DNA of 5,357 nucleotides from positions 1 through 5,357 of the forward strand of contig JACDBE010000080.1 in NCBI GenBank assembly GCA_013695075.1, in the 5' to 3' direction. This document shows positions 1-5,287 of this stretch, one piece after another (the first letter of the stretch is position 1; every line of letters starts with the position of its first letter). The stretch comes from Acidimicrobiia bacterium (GTDB lineage: Bacteria > Actinomycetota > Acidimicrobiia > Spongiisociales > UBA5794). Under the pieces are notes generated by a model, which saw only the letters and a list, made by a program, of their open reading frames with translations, ran no database searches and was not told the origin of the DNA. The position numbers and the translations under genes are program-made.

Positions 1-16
1 GGTCCGAAGTACGGTT

Positions 17-319
17 GTGTTGATGTCACGCAGATCTCGCATCGTGCTGGGAGCGTCGCTGACGGTGGTGGGATTGACCGGGATCCTGGTGTACGGCCCA
101 GCGTTGGCAATGACCCCCCACGGGGCAGACCCGGTCCCCCAGACCCACGAAGCGATGGACGCCATGCCCGGCCCGGGCACAGCCGCCCGGATGCACCAGA
201 TCCCGGGCGCCGACGAGACGATGGAGCAATGCGTCGCGATGATGGCCGCCACCAACGGCGGGATGATGGGCGACGGGATGATGGATGGTGGCACGATGAA
301 GGACATGAGCGGTGGGTGA
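17..319 (+). CDS. Secreted Met/His-rich small protein, possible copper binder
   Basis: This 100-residue protein has a basic N-terminus (MSRRSR) and one hydrophobic stretch at about residues 9-31 ending in ALA, which fits an export signal with cleavage after A31. The predicted mature part is only 69 residues and contains 13 methionines, three histidines and one cysteine (C72). The methionines cluster near the C-terminus as MM pairs (CVAMM, GGMMGDGMMDGG, TMKDM). Clustered Met/His in exported proteins is typical of Cu(I)/Cu(II) binding, so a periplasmic or wall-side copper chaperone or sink is the best inference; no named family is recognised. The start is uncertain: GTG at 17 and ATG at 23 are in frame, neither has a clear ribosome binding site, and the window edge hides the promoter. 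The SHOCT-like gene follows after 97 bases on the same strand and may be cotranscribed. Confidence 0.65.
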   Translation: MLMSRRSRIVLGASLTVVGLTGILVYGPALAMTPHGADPVPQTHEAMDAMPGPGTAARMHQIPGADETMEQCVAMMAATNGGMMGDGMMDGGTMKDMSGG

Positions 320-416
320 ACGTCCCTGGCCGTGGCGTCCCGGCCGTCTCGCTCCACGCCTACCCGGTTGCGGTGGCTGATCGGAACCGGCTAGGAACGG
401 AAAGGACGCTGAGCGG

Positions 417-647
417 ATGATGGACCAGATGTGGGGTGGCAGCATGATGGCCGTGTGGCTGGTGTTCGCCGTTCTCCTGGTGGTGGGAGTGATGATGTTG
501 GTGCGGGCGCTCGGCGAACGCGGCGGCGGTGGCCGCGGCAGCGAGGGGTCGGAGCCTTCAGCATTGCGGATTCTCGAGGAGCGGTACGCCCAAGGCGAGA
601 TCGACCGCAAGGAATTCGAGGAGCGACGCCGCACCTTGCGGTCATGA
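417..647 (+). CDS. Small single-pass membrane protein with C-terminal SHOCT-like domain
   Basis: This is a 76-residue protein. A Met-rich N-terminus (MMDQMWGGSMM) leads into one membrane helix at about residues 12-30 (VWLVFAVLLVVGVMMLV). A Gly/Ser-rich linker follows (residues 34-47), and then a charged C-terminal motif, ALRILEERYAQGEIDRKEFEERR, which matches the short SHOCT (bilobal two-helix) pattern: L-x-x-R-Y-A-x-G-E-I-x-x-x-E-[FY]. SHOCT domains usually sit at the C-terminus of small membrane proteins and are thought to mediate oligomerisation; the biochemical role is unknown. Similar Met-rich SHOCT proteins are common beside copper ATPases and multicopper oxidases in actinobacteria, and the Met-rich gene just upstream fits that setting. 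AAAGGA at 401-406 serves as ribosome binding site for the ATG at 417; a second in-frame ATG follows at 420. The gene ends 11 bases from the end of the convergent redoxin gene. Confidence 0.82.
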   Translation: MMDQMWGGSMMAVWLVFAVLLVVGVMMLVRALGERGGGGRGSEGSEPSALRILEERYAQGEIDRKEFEERRRTLRS

Positions 648-658
648 AGATCCGGTCC

Positions 659-1360
659 TCATCCGGTCAGATGGGCGTCGATCAGCTCCTCGAGTTGTTC
701 TTGGCTGAGCTGCCCTATCCATCGATGGGCAATGGTGCCGTGTGCGGTGATGAACCAGGTAGTGGGGAGACCCAGGCTGGGGTAGGCCAGGGCGATGTCG
801 CCGCCGGCGTCGAAGCCGAGTGGGAAGGAGACCCCGATCTCCTCGGTGAAGCTCCGGGCCGCTTCCTCGTCATCGAGAACCGCCACCCCGAGGAAGAAGA
901 CGTCGGAGCGGCGACCGGCGACCGCATCGATGGCCGGCATCTCCTCGCGGCAGGGTACACACCACGATGCCCAGAAGTTCATCACCACCGGCCGCCCGTC
1001 GTCGATCAGATGACCCGCAAGGCTAAAGATCGATCCATCGAACAGCTCCAGAATGAGGTCCGGCGCCGGGTCGCCAACCCCCTCGACCACTCCACCCGGA
1101 GGATCGGTGCCCACCACGGTGAGTTGCGGAGGAGCGTCGGCGATCGCGCCGGCCGGTACCACCGGACCATCCCCCACCGGGGCTGAGCGAGCGATCCACC
1201 CCACGGCGAGCAGCGCCAGCACCGCGGCGATCACCAGACCGAGCACGGGGAAGCGAGGCGGGCCGGGCGGGGCCTGCAGGCCAGGCCCCGGGGCGGGCCC
1301 TCGGGATCCGGCGAGCCTGAGGGGTGAGACCAACCCGGCGCTCCTCCGCCGCCGAGACAT
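659..1360 (-). CDS. Membrane-anchored TlpA/ResA-type thioredoxin-like protein
   Basis: The product is 233 residues long. A basic, Pro/Gly-rich cytoplasmic N-terminus is followed by one hydrophobic anchor at about residues 39-58 (VLGLVIAAVLALLAVGW), a low-complexity linker, and a redoxin domain from about residue 96 to the end. The active site is NFWASWCVPCREEMP with redox cysteines C134 and C137; the cis-proline is P199 in LGLPTTWF. The family reduces disulfides on the outer face of the membrane, classically apocytochrome c thiols (ResA/CcmG) or copper-site cysteines in oxidase assembly (TlpA). The neighbouring cytochrome c lipoprotein and Met-rich genes fit either job; the exact substrate is inference. 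ATG at 1360 is chosen, with AGGTG nine bases upstream. An in-frame GTG at 1372, preceded by GGAAG, would add four residues. The gene converges on the SHOCT-like gene with almost no gap and probably has its own promoter, because a palindrome sits just upstream. Confidence 0.93.
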   Translation of the reverse strand: MSRRRRSAGLVSPLRLAGSRGPAPGPGLQAPPGPPRFPVLGLVIAAVLALLAVGWIARSAPVGDGPVVPAGAIADAPPQLTVVGTDPPGGVVEGVGDPAPDLILELFDGSIFSLAGHLIDDGRPVVMNFWASWCVPCREEMPAIDAVAGRRSDVFFLGVAVLDDEEAARSFTEEIGVSFPLGFDAGGDIALAYPSLGLPTTWFITAHGTIAHRWIGQLSQEQLEELIDAHLTG

Positions 1361-1387
1361 GTCCGCTAGCACCTATCTTCCGTTGCA

Positions 1388-1415
1388 CTACGACATGCCA
1401 TAGTAGGCACCCTAC
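1388..1415 (-). promoter_or_regulatory. Candidate operator of the redoxin gene (two overlapping palindromes)
   Basis: CTACGA-N7-TAGTAG at 1388-1406 is a 19-base imperfect palindrome (5 of 6 arm positions pair). It has the same half-site and the same 7-base centre as the perfect palindrome upstream of the cytochrome gene. A second, perfect small palindrome, GTAGG-CAC-CCTAC, overlaps it at 1403-1415. The sites lie about 28-55 bases upstream of the redoxin start, where a repressor would block a promoter. On the - strand, TACTAT (1405-1400) could serve as a -10 element but no convincing -35 was seen. The regulator is not in this window. Confidence 0.5.
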
Positions 1416-1509
1416 GTGGAGATGCCTGTTGGGCCTATCCGAACACCAAGTCGTACCCGAGACTCATCGGGGGCTCCCACCCGCTCGTGGACCCACCCCT
1501 GAGTTCATG

Positions 1510-2019
1510 TCATCTGTCGCGTTGCTGTTCCTGCCAGGTGACCCGCCACTGGAACTCTCGCTCCTCAGGTCCCCAACCCGCCTTGAAGAACTCCAAGATG
1601 GCGAGGATCTCGTCGTCGTCGAGGAGGTGCCCGAACGTGGGCATCCGGGTCTGAGAGAAGTCACCACCGTCGCGGACGATCTTGAGAAGGAGCTGGTCGG
1701 AGTGGTCCCAGGTGTGCCCGGAGTCGTCATGGGGTGGCGGCTTGAAAGAGCCATCCTCGTTGGGGGTCATCCAATCCGGGTGACCCGACAGATCGCGACC
1801 GTGGCAGGTAGCACACTGGGCCTGGTAGAGCACCTCGCCCTCCGTCACCGCTACCGGGTCCAGCTCCGGCGGTGGCGGGATATCCTCGACGGTGGGCATA
1901 CCCTCTGGCAAGGTGCCCGGTGGCTGGGTGGTCTCCGTCACAGCAGCCTCAGCGCATCCGACTAACACCAGGACCCCTCCCAGCACCGCAGCCACGAACC
2001 GGCCTCTCCCCAGCCCCAT
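1510..2019 (-). CDS. Single-haem cytochrome c lipoprotein
   Basis: The product is 169 residues long. The N-terminus is a lipoprotein signal: GRGR, a hydrophobic core (FVAAVLGGVLVLV) and the lipobox LVGC with the lipidated cysteine at C22. A Thr/Pro/Glu-rich spacer (about 27-58) leads to a class I cytochrome c domain. The haem motif is CATCH at residues 69-73, with H73 as proximal ligand, and M126 in RMPTFG is the likely distal ligand. The C-terminal helix (DDDEILAILEFFK) ends in a Trp/Glu-rich tail seen in cytochromes encoded near copper oxidases. It should be an outer-face electron carrier fixed to the membrane by lipid; partner unknown. The start is ambiguous. ATG 2019 gives a normal lipoprotein signal but has no clear ribosome binding site. 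An in-frame ATG at 2139 has AGGAG five bases upstream but would add a 40-residue Arg-rich leader with codon use unlike the rest of the gene. The Trx-like gene lies downstream on the same strand. Confidence 0.92.
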   Translation of the reverse strand: MGLGRGRFVAAVLGGVLVLVGCAEAAVTETTQPPGTLPEGMPTVEDIPPPPELDPVAVTEGEVLYQAQCATCHGRDLSGHPDWMTPNEDGSFKPPPHDDSGHTWDHSDQLLLKIVRDGGDFSQTRMPTFGHLLDDDEILAILEFFKAGWGPEEREFQWRVTWQEQQRDR

Positions 2020-2156
2020 CTCAAGGAGCCACCACACCACCACTACGCGTCCGGGCGCCGCCCCCCTTGTGCGGGCCGCCGATGAGCTCACCAGTGGAAC
2101 CCGGCTCCCATGATGCTTGGCTCGGCGGCACACGATCATCTCAGCTCCTATCTCGT

Positions 2157-2187
2157 ATTCTACGATCCAGCGTCGTAGAATTGTCGA
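2157..2187 (-). promoter_or_regulatory. Candidate promoter and perfect palindromic operator of the cytochrome c gene
   Basis: ATTCTACGA-N7-TCGTAGAAT at 2157-2181 is a perfect inverted repeat with 9-base arms. On the - strand, TAGAAT (2162-2157), a one-mismatch match to TATAAT, lies inside one arm, and TCGACA (2187-2182) sits 19 bases upstream as a -35 candidate. A regulator bound here would cover the -10 and spacer, so repression is the simplest reading. A 19-base spacer with a palindrome inside it is also reminiscent of MerR-type activators, but here the palindrome covers the -10 fully. Transcription would begin near 2150, and AGGAG (2149-2145) follows at once. Confidence 0.6.
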
Positions 2188-2353
2188 TCGTTGGTGCCAA
2201 GGCCAGCGGAACGCTGACCAGGTCGCCCTACTCCGTGGTCCCCACCAACCGGGTACGGGTCGACGCCCAGCCATCCACAGACCTCCCCTGGACTCCCCCC
2301 GCTTCTCCGGACACCTACCGTGTGGGGCCTTGGGCCCTGCGGAGAGGAGAACC
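2182..2353. other. Non-coding stretch between the cytochrome operator and the transposase remnant
   Basis: No credible gene was found here on either strand; the reading frames that cross it have no recognisable domain. It ends in GGAGAGGAG (2341-2349), a strong ribosome binding site for the OrfA remnant that starts at 2354. It may include the left end of the original IS3-type element, but no terminal inverted repeat or target duplication could be identified by eye. Confidence 0.4.
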
Positions 2354-2473
2354 GTGCCTGCACGTCATCCAGCGGAGTTCCGGCGTCGTGCCGTGGAGCT
2401 GGCCCGGGAGCTCGATGAGGAGGGGAACCGCAAGCATCCGATCGCCGGATTGGCTCGGGATCTGGGGATCTCC
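2354..2473 (+). pseudogene. N-terminal fragment of an IS3-family transposase OrfA
   Basis: A GTG start at 2354, preceded by GGAGAGGAG four bases upstream, opens a frame beginning VPARHPAEFRRRAVELAREL and continuing to PIAGLARDLGIS. This matches the N-terminal helix-turn-helix region of IS3/IS911-type OrfA proteins: a P-x-E-F-R-R-x-A-V-x-L start, then an A-x-L-A-x-x-L-G-I-S recognition helix. OrfA normally continues with a short SxxxLxxW segment and a coiled coil to roughly 90-110 residues. Here the match stops after 40 residues and the frame changes character completely. No OrfB (DDE catalytic) sequence was seen. It is therefore a dead fragment left by recombination or deletion, although its translation signals remain intact. 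It signals past mobile-element activity at the border between the cytochrome module and the two-component locus. Confidence 0.7.
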
Positions 2474-2617
2474 GACGACCCGACCACGGCTCGACCGTCC
2501 CACGCCAGCCACGGACTCGGACTGCCCCTCGCCCGCCGCCTGATCGAAGCGTGCAGAGGTCGACTCGTCGTCGCCCACACCGGACCTCGCCCCGAGTTCG
2601 AGATCGTGCCCGTACGA
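2474..2617 (+). pseudogene. C-terminal fragment of a histidine kinase ATPase domain, fused in frame to the OrfA remnant
   Basis: Directly after the OrfA match, the same reading frame encodes HGLGLPLARRLIEACRGRL followed by VVAHTGPRPEFEIVPV. This is the end of a GHKL/HATPase_c domain: the G2 box (G-L-G-L-x-L-A-R) at 2513-2536, the following helix, the G-G-x-L-type strand (here R-G-R-L), and the final strand E-F-E-I-V. The ATP-binding N and G1 boxes, the phosphoacceptor histidine and any sensor region are missing, so it cannot be a working kinase. The frame has no stop after the family match and runs on into sequence antisense to the intact kinase gene, to a stop at 2930-2932, so the original terminus is lost. 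It differs clearly from the intact kinase next door (GLGLAIAREI), so it is not a local copy of that tail. The exact joint lies between 2474 and 2512. Confidence 0.58.
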
Positions 2618-2658
2618 CCACCCACACCCACGCTGAGCCGGCCGGACCCGCGACCGGA

Positions 2659-4008
2659 TCAGGACGTCGGCAACCGCAGCTGGAACGCCGCACCACCAAC
2701 CGTGTCGAGTACCCGCAGCGTGCCCCCGTGCGCGGTGATGATCTCCCGGGCGATCGCGAGACCCAGGCCCGTGCCGCCCGCGTCTCGGCCGCGGGCCTCA
2801 TCCGCCCGGGCGAAGCGCTCGAACACCCGGTCCCGATCGGCCGACGGGATCCCCGGTCCGTCATCGCTGGCCGTCAGCTCGACGCCGCCATCGACCTCGT
2901 CGAGGGTGATCGACACTGATGAGCGGGCATGACGCTCCGCGTTGTCGAGCAGATTGTGCACAACGCGGGCCATGGCGTCGGGATCGACCAGCGCCTGAAC
3001 CGCCCGCACCGCGGACGCATCGATCGTGACGGCACCCCGCTGACGCACACGGCGTACCTCGCGAAGCACCAGATCGTCCAGATCGACGACCTGCACCCGC
3101 ACCGGAGCATCAACTCCCTCGGCGTGAGCCAGGATGAGGAGATCGTCCACCAACCGCTGGAGGCGCATCGTGTCCTGCAGCACCTCGTGCTCGGTGTTCT
3201 GCCAGTCCGCATGTTCCGGATGGGCGAGATCCACCTCGAGCTGCGCCCGGATACCCGTCAGCGGCGAGCGCAACTCGTGACTCGCATCGGCGACGAACCG
3301 GCGCTGTCGATCAGCTGCGCCATCGAGCCGGCCCAACATCGCGTTCATCGTCCGCGCCAGCCGGGCCACCTCGTCACCCGTACCCGGATCGGCGATCCGT
3401 CGGTGCAGCTCCCGCTCACCGATCGAATCGACCTCGGCCCGCATTGCGTCGACCGGCCGCAACGCACGGCCCGCCACGATCCACGTCATCCCCGCGACCA
3501 CAGCCAACAACAGCGGCACACCGAGCAACAGCGAACGCACCAGCGCCCGGGTTCCCTCGGTGACCGGCTTGAGGCTCTGCCCCACGTACACGACGAGCGT
3601 CCCCGCGGGGACGTCCACGCGGCGCGCGACGACCCGGAACGACGAATCACCAACCGGCGTTTCCGGCAGCGAACGAGACTCGTAGCGATCCAAGGGCGGA
3701 ACGAAACGAGCCACCCGAGGCTCCCCCTCAATGTTTGGGCTGGCCCGGACCACGAGGCCCGCGTCGTCGACGATCTGCGCGAAGGACTCGTCCTCGAACG
3801 GCACCGACACCGCCTCGGGCACCGTCCCGTCGCCGAGCTCAGCAACCAGATCATCGACCCGGAGCCGGGCGGTCGTCTCGACACTCCCCAAGAGCGCGTG
3901 ACGTTGCTGATCGACGAGGAACCAACTCCCGGCCACCATCGCCACCGCGACGATGACCGTCGCGCCGACAGTCGTCCGAGCACGGATCGAGCGCCGGCGC
4001 ACGCTCAC
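2659..4008 (-). CDS. Membrane sensor histidine kinase of a two-component system
   Basis: This 449-residue protein has the standard EnvZ/CpxA-like layout. TM1 is at about 13-33, an extracytoplasmic sensor region of about 120 residues at 34-156, TM2 at about 157-179, and HAMP at about 180-232 (starting RALRPVDAM). The HisKA domain follows with phosphoacceptor H244 in DASHELRSPLTGIR. The ATPase domain shows the N box HNLLDNAERHA (N352, N356), the G1 box DDGPGIP (382-388), the F box FERFARAD and the G2 box GGTGLGLAIA (411-420). All catalytic motifs look intact. The sensor region is acidic, lacks cysteines and carries no obvious Met/His metal cluster, so the signal cannot be read from the sequence. 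The GTG start overlaps the regulator's TGA as GTGA, so the two genes are translationally coupled. The gene ends 45 bases or less from the tail of a second, broken kinase on the opposite strand. Confidence 0.96.
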   Translation of the reverse strand: MSVRRRSIRARTTVGATVIVAVAMVAGSWFLVDQQRHALLGSVETTARLRVDDLVAELGDGTVPEAVSVPFEDESFAQIVDDAGLVVRASPNIEGEPRVARFVPPLDRYESRSLPETPVGDSSFRVVARRVDVPAGTLVVYVGQSLKPVTEGTRALVRSLLLGVPLLLAVVAGMTWIVAGRALRPVDAMRAEVDSIGERELHRRIADPGTGDEVARLARTMNAMLGRLDGAADRQRRFVADASHELRSPLTGIRAQLEVDLAHPEHADWQNTEHEVLQDTMRLQRLVDDLLILAHAEGVDAPVRVQVVDLDDLVLREVRRVRQRGAVTIDASAVRAVQALVDPDAMARVVHNLLDNAERHARSSVSITLDEVDGGVELTASDDGPGIPSADRDRVFERFARADEARGRDAGGTGLGLAIAREIITAHGGTLRVLDTVGGAAFQLRLPTS

Positions 4009-4682
4009 GGACGCCCTTCGACGCGATAGCCGGCGCCGCGAATCGTCGTTATCGTCGTGGTGCCGAACGGCTGGTCGATCTTGCGGCGCAATCGCTTCAC
4101 ATACACCTCGACGTTATTGGGATCGCCCTCGAACTCGTAGTCCCAGACCGCTTCGAGGATCTCGGTCTTCGTGACCACCTCACCGGCCCGCCGCAACAGG
4201 AACTCCAGGACCGAGAACTCACGCGAGGTCAACACGACCTCGGTCTCGTCTCGCCACACCCGCCTCGATGCCGGGTCGAGCCGGAGCCCGGCGACCTCGA
4301 TCACCGTGGGACGCTCGCGTGCGCCCCGCCGCAACAGCGCCCGCAGCCGCGCCGTCAACACGACGTACGAGAACGGCTTCCTCAGGAAATCGTCGGCGCC
4401 GGTGTCCAGCGCCTCGGCTTCGTCATATTCCCCGTTCTTCGCCGTCAGCATCAGGATCGGCGTCCAGTTCCCTGCGTCCCGGAGCTGCTCGCACACCCGG
4501 TAGCCGTTCACACCCGGCAGCATCACATCCAGGACGATGACGTCGAAGTCACGCTCCGACGCCATCCACAGCCCTTCGTTGCCGTCCAGTGCGACATCCA
4601 CCGCGAATCCGCTCGCCTCGAGACCCCGCCGAACCGCTGCCGCGACCCGCTTCTCATCCTCGATCACCAACACCCGGGCCAC
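4005..4682 (-). CDS. OmpR/PhoB-family DNA-binding response regulator
   Basis: The product is 225 residues long. The receiver domain (about 2-118) has the acidic pocket E8/D9 (VLVIEDE), the phosphorylation site D52 (VLDVMLPG), T80 (LMLTAK) and K102 (RKPF). The winged-helix domain (about 125-222) has the family marks EVVLTSREFSVLEFLL, an ILEAVWDYE segment and the closing wing RGAGYRVEG. The start is GTG 4682, which places ARVLVIEDE at the normal N-terminus and has GAGAGGA eight bases upstream; the frame stays open to 4811 but that extension has no domain match. The gene is first in the operon and overlaps the kinase by four bases. Upstream lies an 11-base-period direct repeat (4731-4747) of the type OmpR/PhoB dimers bind, with a near-identical copy facing the divergent gene, so autoregulation plus control of that neighbour is likely. 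Confidence 0.96.
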   Translation of the reverse strand: MARVLVIEDEKRVAAAVRRGLEASGFAVDVALDGNEGLWMASERDFDVIVLDVMLPGVNGYRVCEQLRDAGNWTPILMLTAKNGEYDEAEALDTGADDFLRKPFSYVVLTARLRALLRRGARERPTVIEVAGLRLDPASRRVWRDETEVVLTSREFSVLEFLLRRAGEVVTKTEILEAVWDYEFEGDPNNVEVYVKRLRRKIDQPFGTTTITTIRGAGYRVEGRP

Positions 4683-4730
4683 GACAACAGTCCTCTCGAC
4701 GCAGACGCTATGCCATCGTCGCACGCTCTG

Positions 4731-4747
4731 GCTGGACGCCCGCTGAA
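4731..4747 (-). promoter_or_regulatory. Candidate response-regulator box facing the regulator/kinase operon
   Basis: Read on the - strand this is TTCAGCGGGCGTCCAGC, two hexamers (TTCAGC, TCCAGC) with an 11-base period, as expected for tandem binding of an OmpR/PhoB dimer on one DNA face. Ten bases further downstream is GACGAT (4720-4715), a weak -10. The start codon at 4682 is 48 bases past the box. The sequence matches the divergent box at 15 of 17 positions. Confidence 0.55.
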
Positions 4748-4803
4748 CACCTAAGGAATCGCCCCGCCGGTGCGGATGCCGCCGTCCCGAGGCTGGCAGC
4801 GCA

Positions 4804-4846
4804 TTCAGCATCGTTCAGCGTGGGTCCAGCACCCACCGTCGATACT
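4804..4846 (+). promoter_or_regulatory. Candidate response-regulator box and promoter of the repeat protein gene
   Basis: TTCAGC occurs at 4804-4809 and again at 4814-4819, and TCCAGC at 4825-4830, giving three half-sites spaced 10 and 11 bases. The core 4814-4830 is TTCAGCGTGGGTCCAGC. Ten bases later GATACT (4841-4846) is a good -10 candidate, and there is no separate -35. A direct-repeat box replacing the -35 with about 10 bases to the -10 is the arrangement of PhoB-type activated promoters. The spacing also recalls the TCACAGC-N4-TCACAGC repeat known for mycobacterial PhoP. Confidence 0.58.
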
Positions 4847-4882
4847 GCGGGTGCATCAACCCCGACCCGAAAGGACGCCCGC

Positions 4883-5287
4883 ATGAGCCCCACCACCACC
4901 CCGAGACGAGGACGACGCCTCGCGTACACCGCCGCCATTGTCGTCGGACTCACCATCGGCACCTTCAGCGTCGCCGGCGCCGTCACCGGCGGCGGGAACA
5001 CCTCCACGCCGCCCGGCAGCAGCGAAGAGACCCCCGGCGTGGACTGCGTCGACGGTATCGATGCCGCGACCGGTGCTGAGTGCGACGGCGGACCCGCCGC
5101 CAACCCGGCCAACGACCCCAACGAGCCGAACGACGCGGAGGAAGCAGACGGCACCGAGGTCGACGAGGTCGATGGCGTCGACTGCGAAGACGGCATCGAT
5201 GCCGCGACCGGTGCTGAGTGCGACGGCGGACCCGCCGCCAACCCGGCCAACGACCCCAACGAGCGCGCAGACCAGACGGAGGGCTGA
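4883..5287 (+). CDS. Small exported acidic protein with two cysteine-containing 30-residue repeats
   Basis: This 134-residue protein is not recognised as a named family. A basic start (TTTPRRGRRLAYT) precedes a hydrophobic segment at about 14-34 ending VAGA, which is either a cleaved signal or an N-terminal anchor. A Gly/Ser/Thr linker (35-51) is followed by two copies of a 30-residue unit at 52-81 and 98-127, separated by an acidic 16-residue spacer rich in Asp and Glu. Each unit begins GVDC, contains DGIDAATGAEC and ends NPANDPNE. It therefore has two cysteines 12 residues apart, suited to one disulfide, plus many Asp/Glu and Asn that could bind calcium or another cation; no canonical EF-hand loop is complete. 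ATG 4883 has AAAGGA seven bases upstream. Its promoter appears shared with, and controlled by, the divergent response regulator, so it is probably an envelope target or feedback partner of that system. Confidence 0.85.
   Translation: MSPTTTPRRGRRLAYTAAIVVGLTIGTFSVAGAVTGGGNTSTPPGSSEETPGVDCVDGIDAATGAECDGGPAANPANDPNEPNDAEEADGTEVDEVDGVDCEDGIDAATGAECDGGPAANPANDPNERADQTEG
5036..5125 (+). repeat. Direct repeat copy 1 (30-codon unit)
   Basis: This is the first copy of a 90-base in-frame unit in the exported protein gene. It differs from copy 2 at four bases, all within the first 21 bases; from 5057 to 5126 the two copies are identical over 70 bases. Confidence 0.95.
5174..5263 (+). repeat. Direct repeat copy 2 (30-codon unit)
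   Basis: This is the second copy, offset by 138 bases (46 codons) from copy 1. The identical block runs from 5195 to 5264. The only amino-acid change is V to E after the first cysteine. Confidence 0.95.

Noticed and set aside
26..634. Long - strand frame opposite the Met-rich and SHOCT-like genes
   Set aside because: The composition is Arg/His/Pro/Ser-rich, no motif is visible, and it overlaps two better supported + strand genes.
1456..1471. Small hairpin CCCGA-N6-TCGGG downstream of the cytochrome c gene
   Set aside because: Only five base pairs and no T-run on the relevant strand; too weak to call a terminator.
1324..1965. + strand frame antisense to the cytochrome c gene
   Set aside because: No ribosome binding site or domain; the opposite strand has a clear CATCH haem motif and lipobox.
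2276..2353. Left terminal inverted repeat of the IS3-type element
   Set aside because: No matching partner end or target duplication could be identified in the window.
2929..4029. Long open frame antisense to the histidine kinase
   Set aside because: It has Arg/His/Pro-rich low-information composition and no domain; it mirrors a kinase gene with all motifs intact. It is a high-GC shadow frame.
4683..4811. N-terminal extension of the response regulator to an ATG at 4811
   Set aside because: It would add 43 residues with no receiver homology and would cover the proposed regulatory box; GTG 4682 has a good ribosome binding site and the normal family start.
4589..4882. N-terminal extension of the exported repeat protein to an ATG at 4589
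   Set aside because: It would overlap the response regulator gene and bury the signal segment; ATG 4883 has AAAGGA at good spacing.
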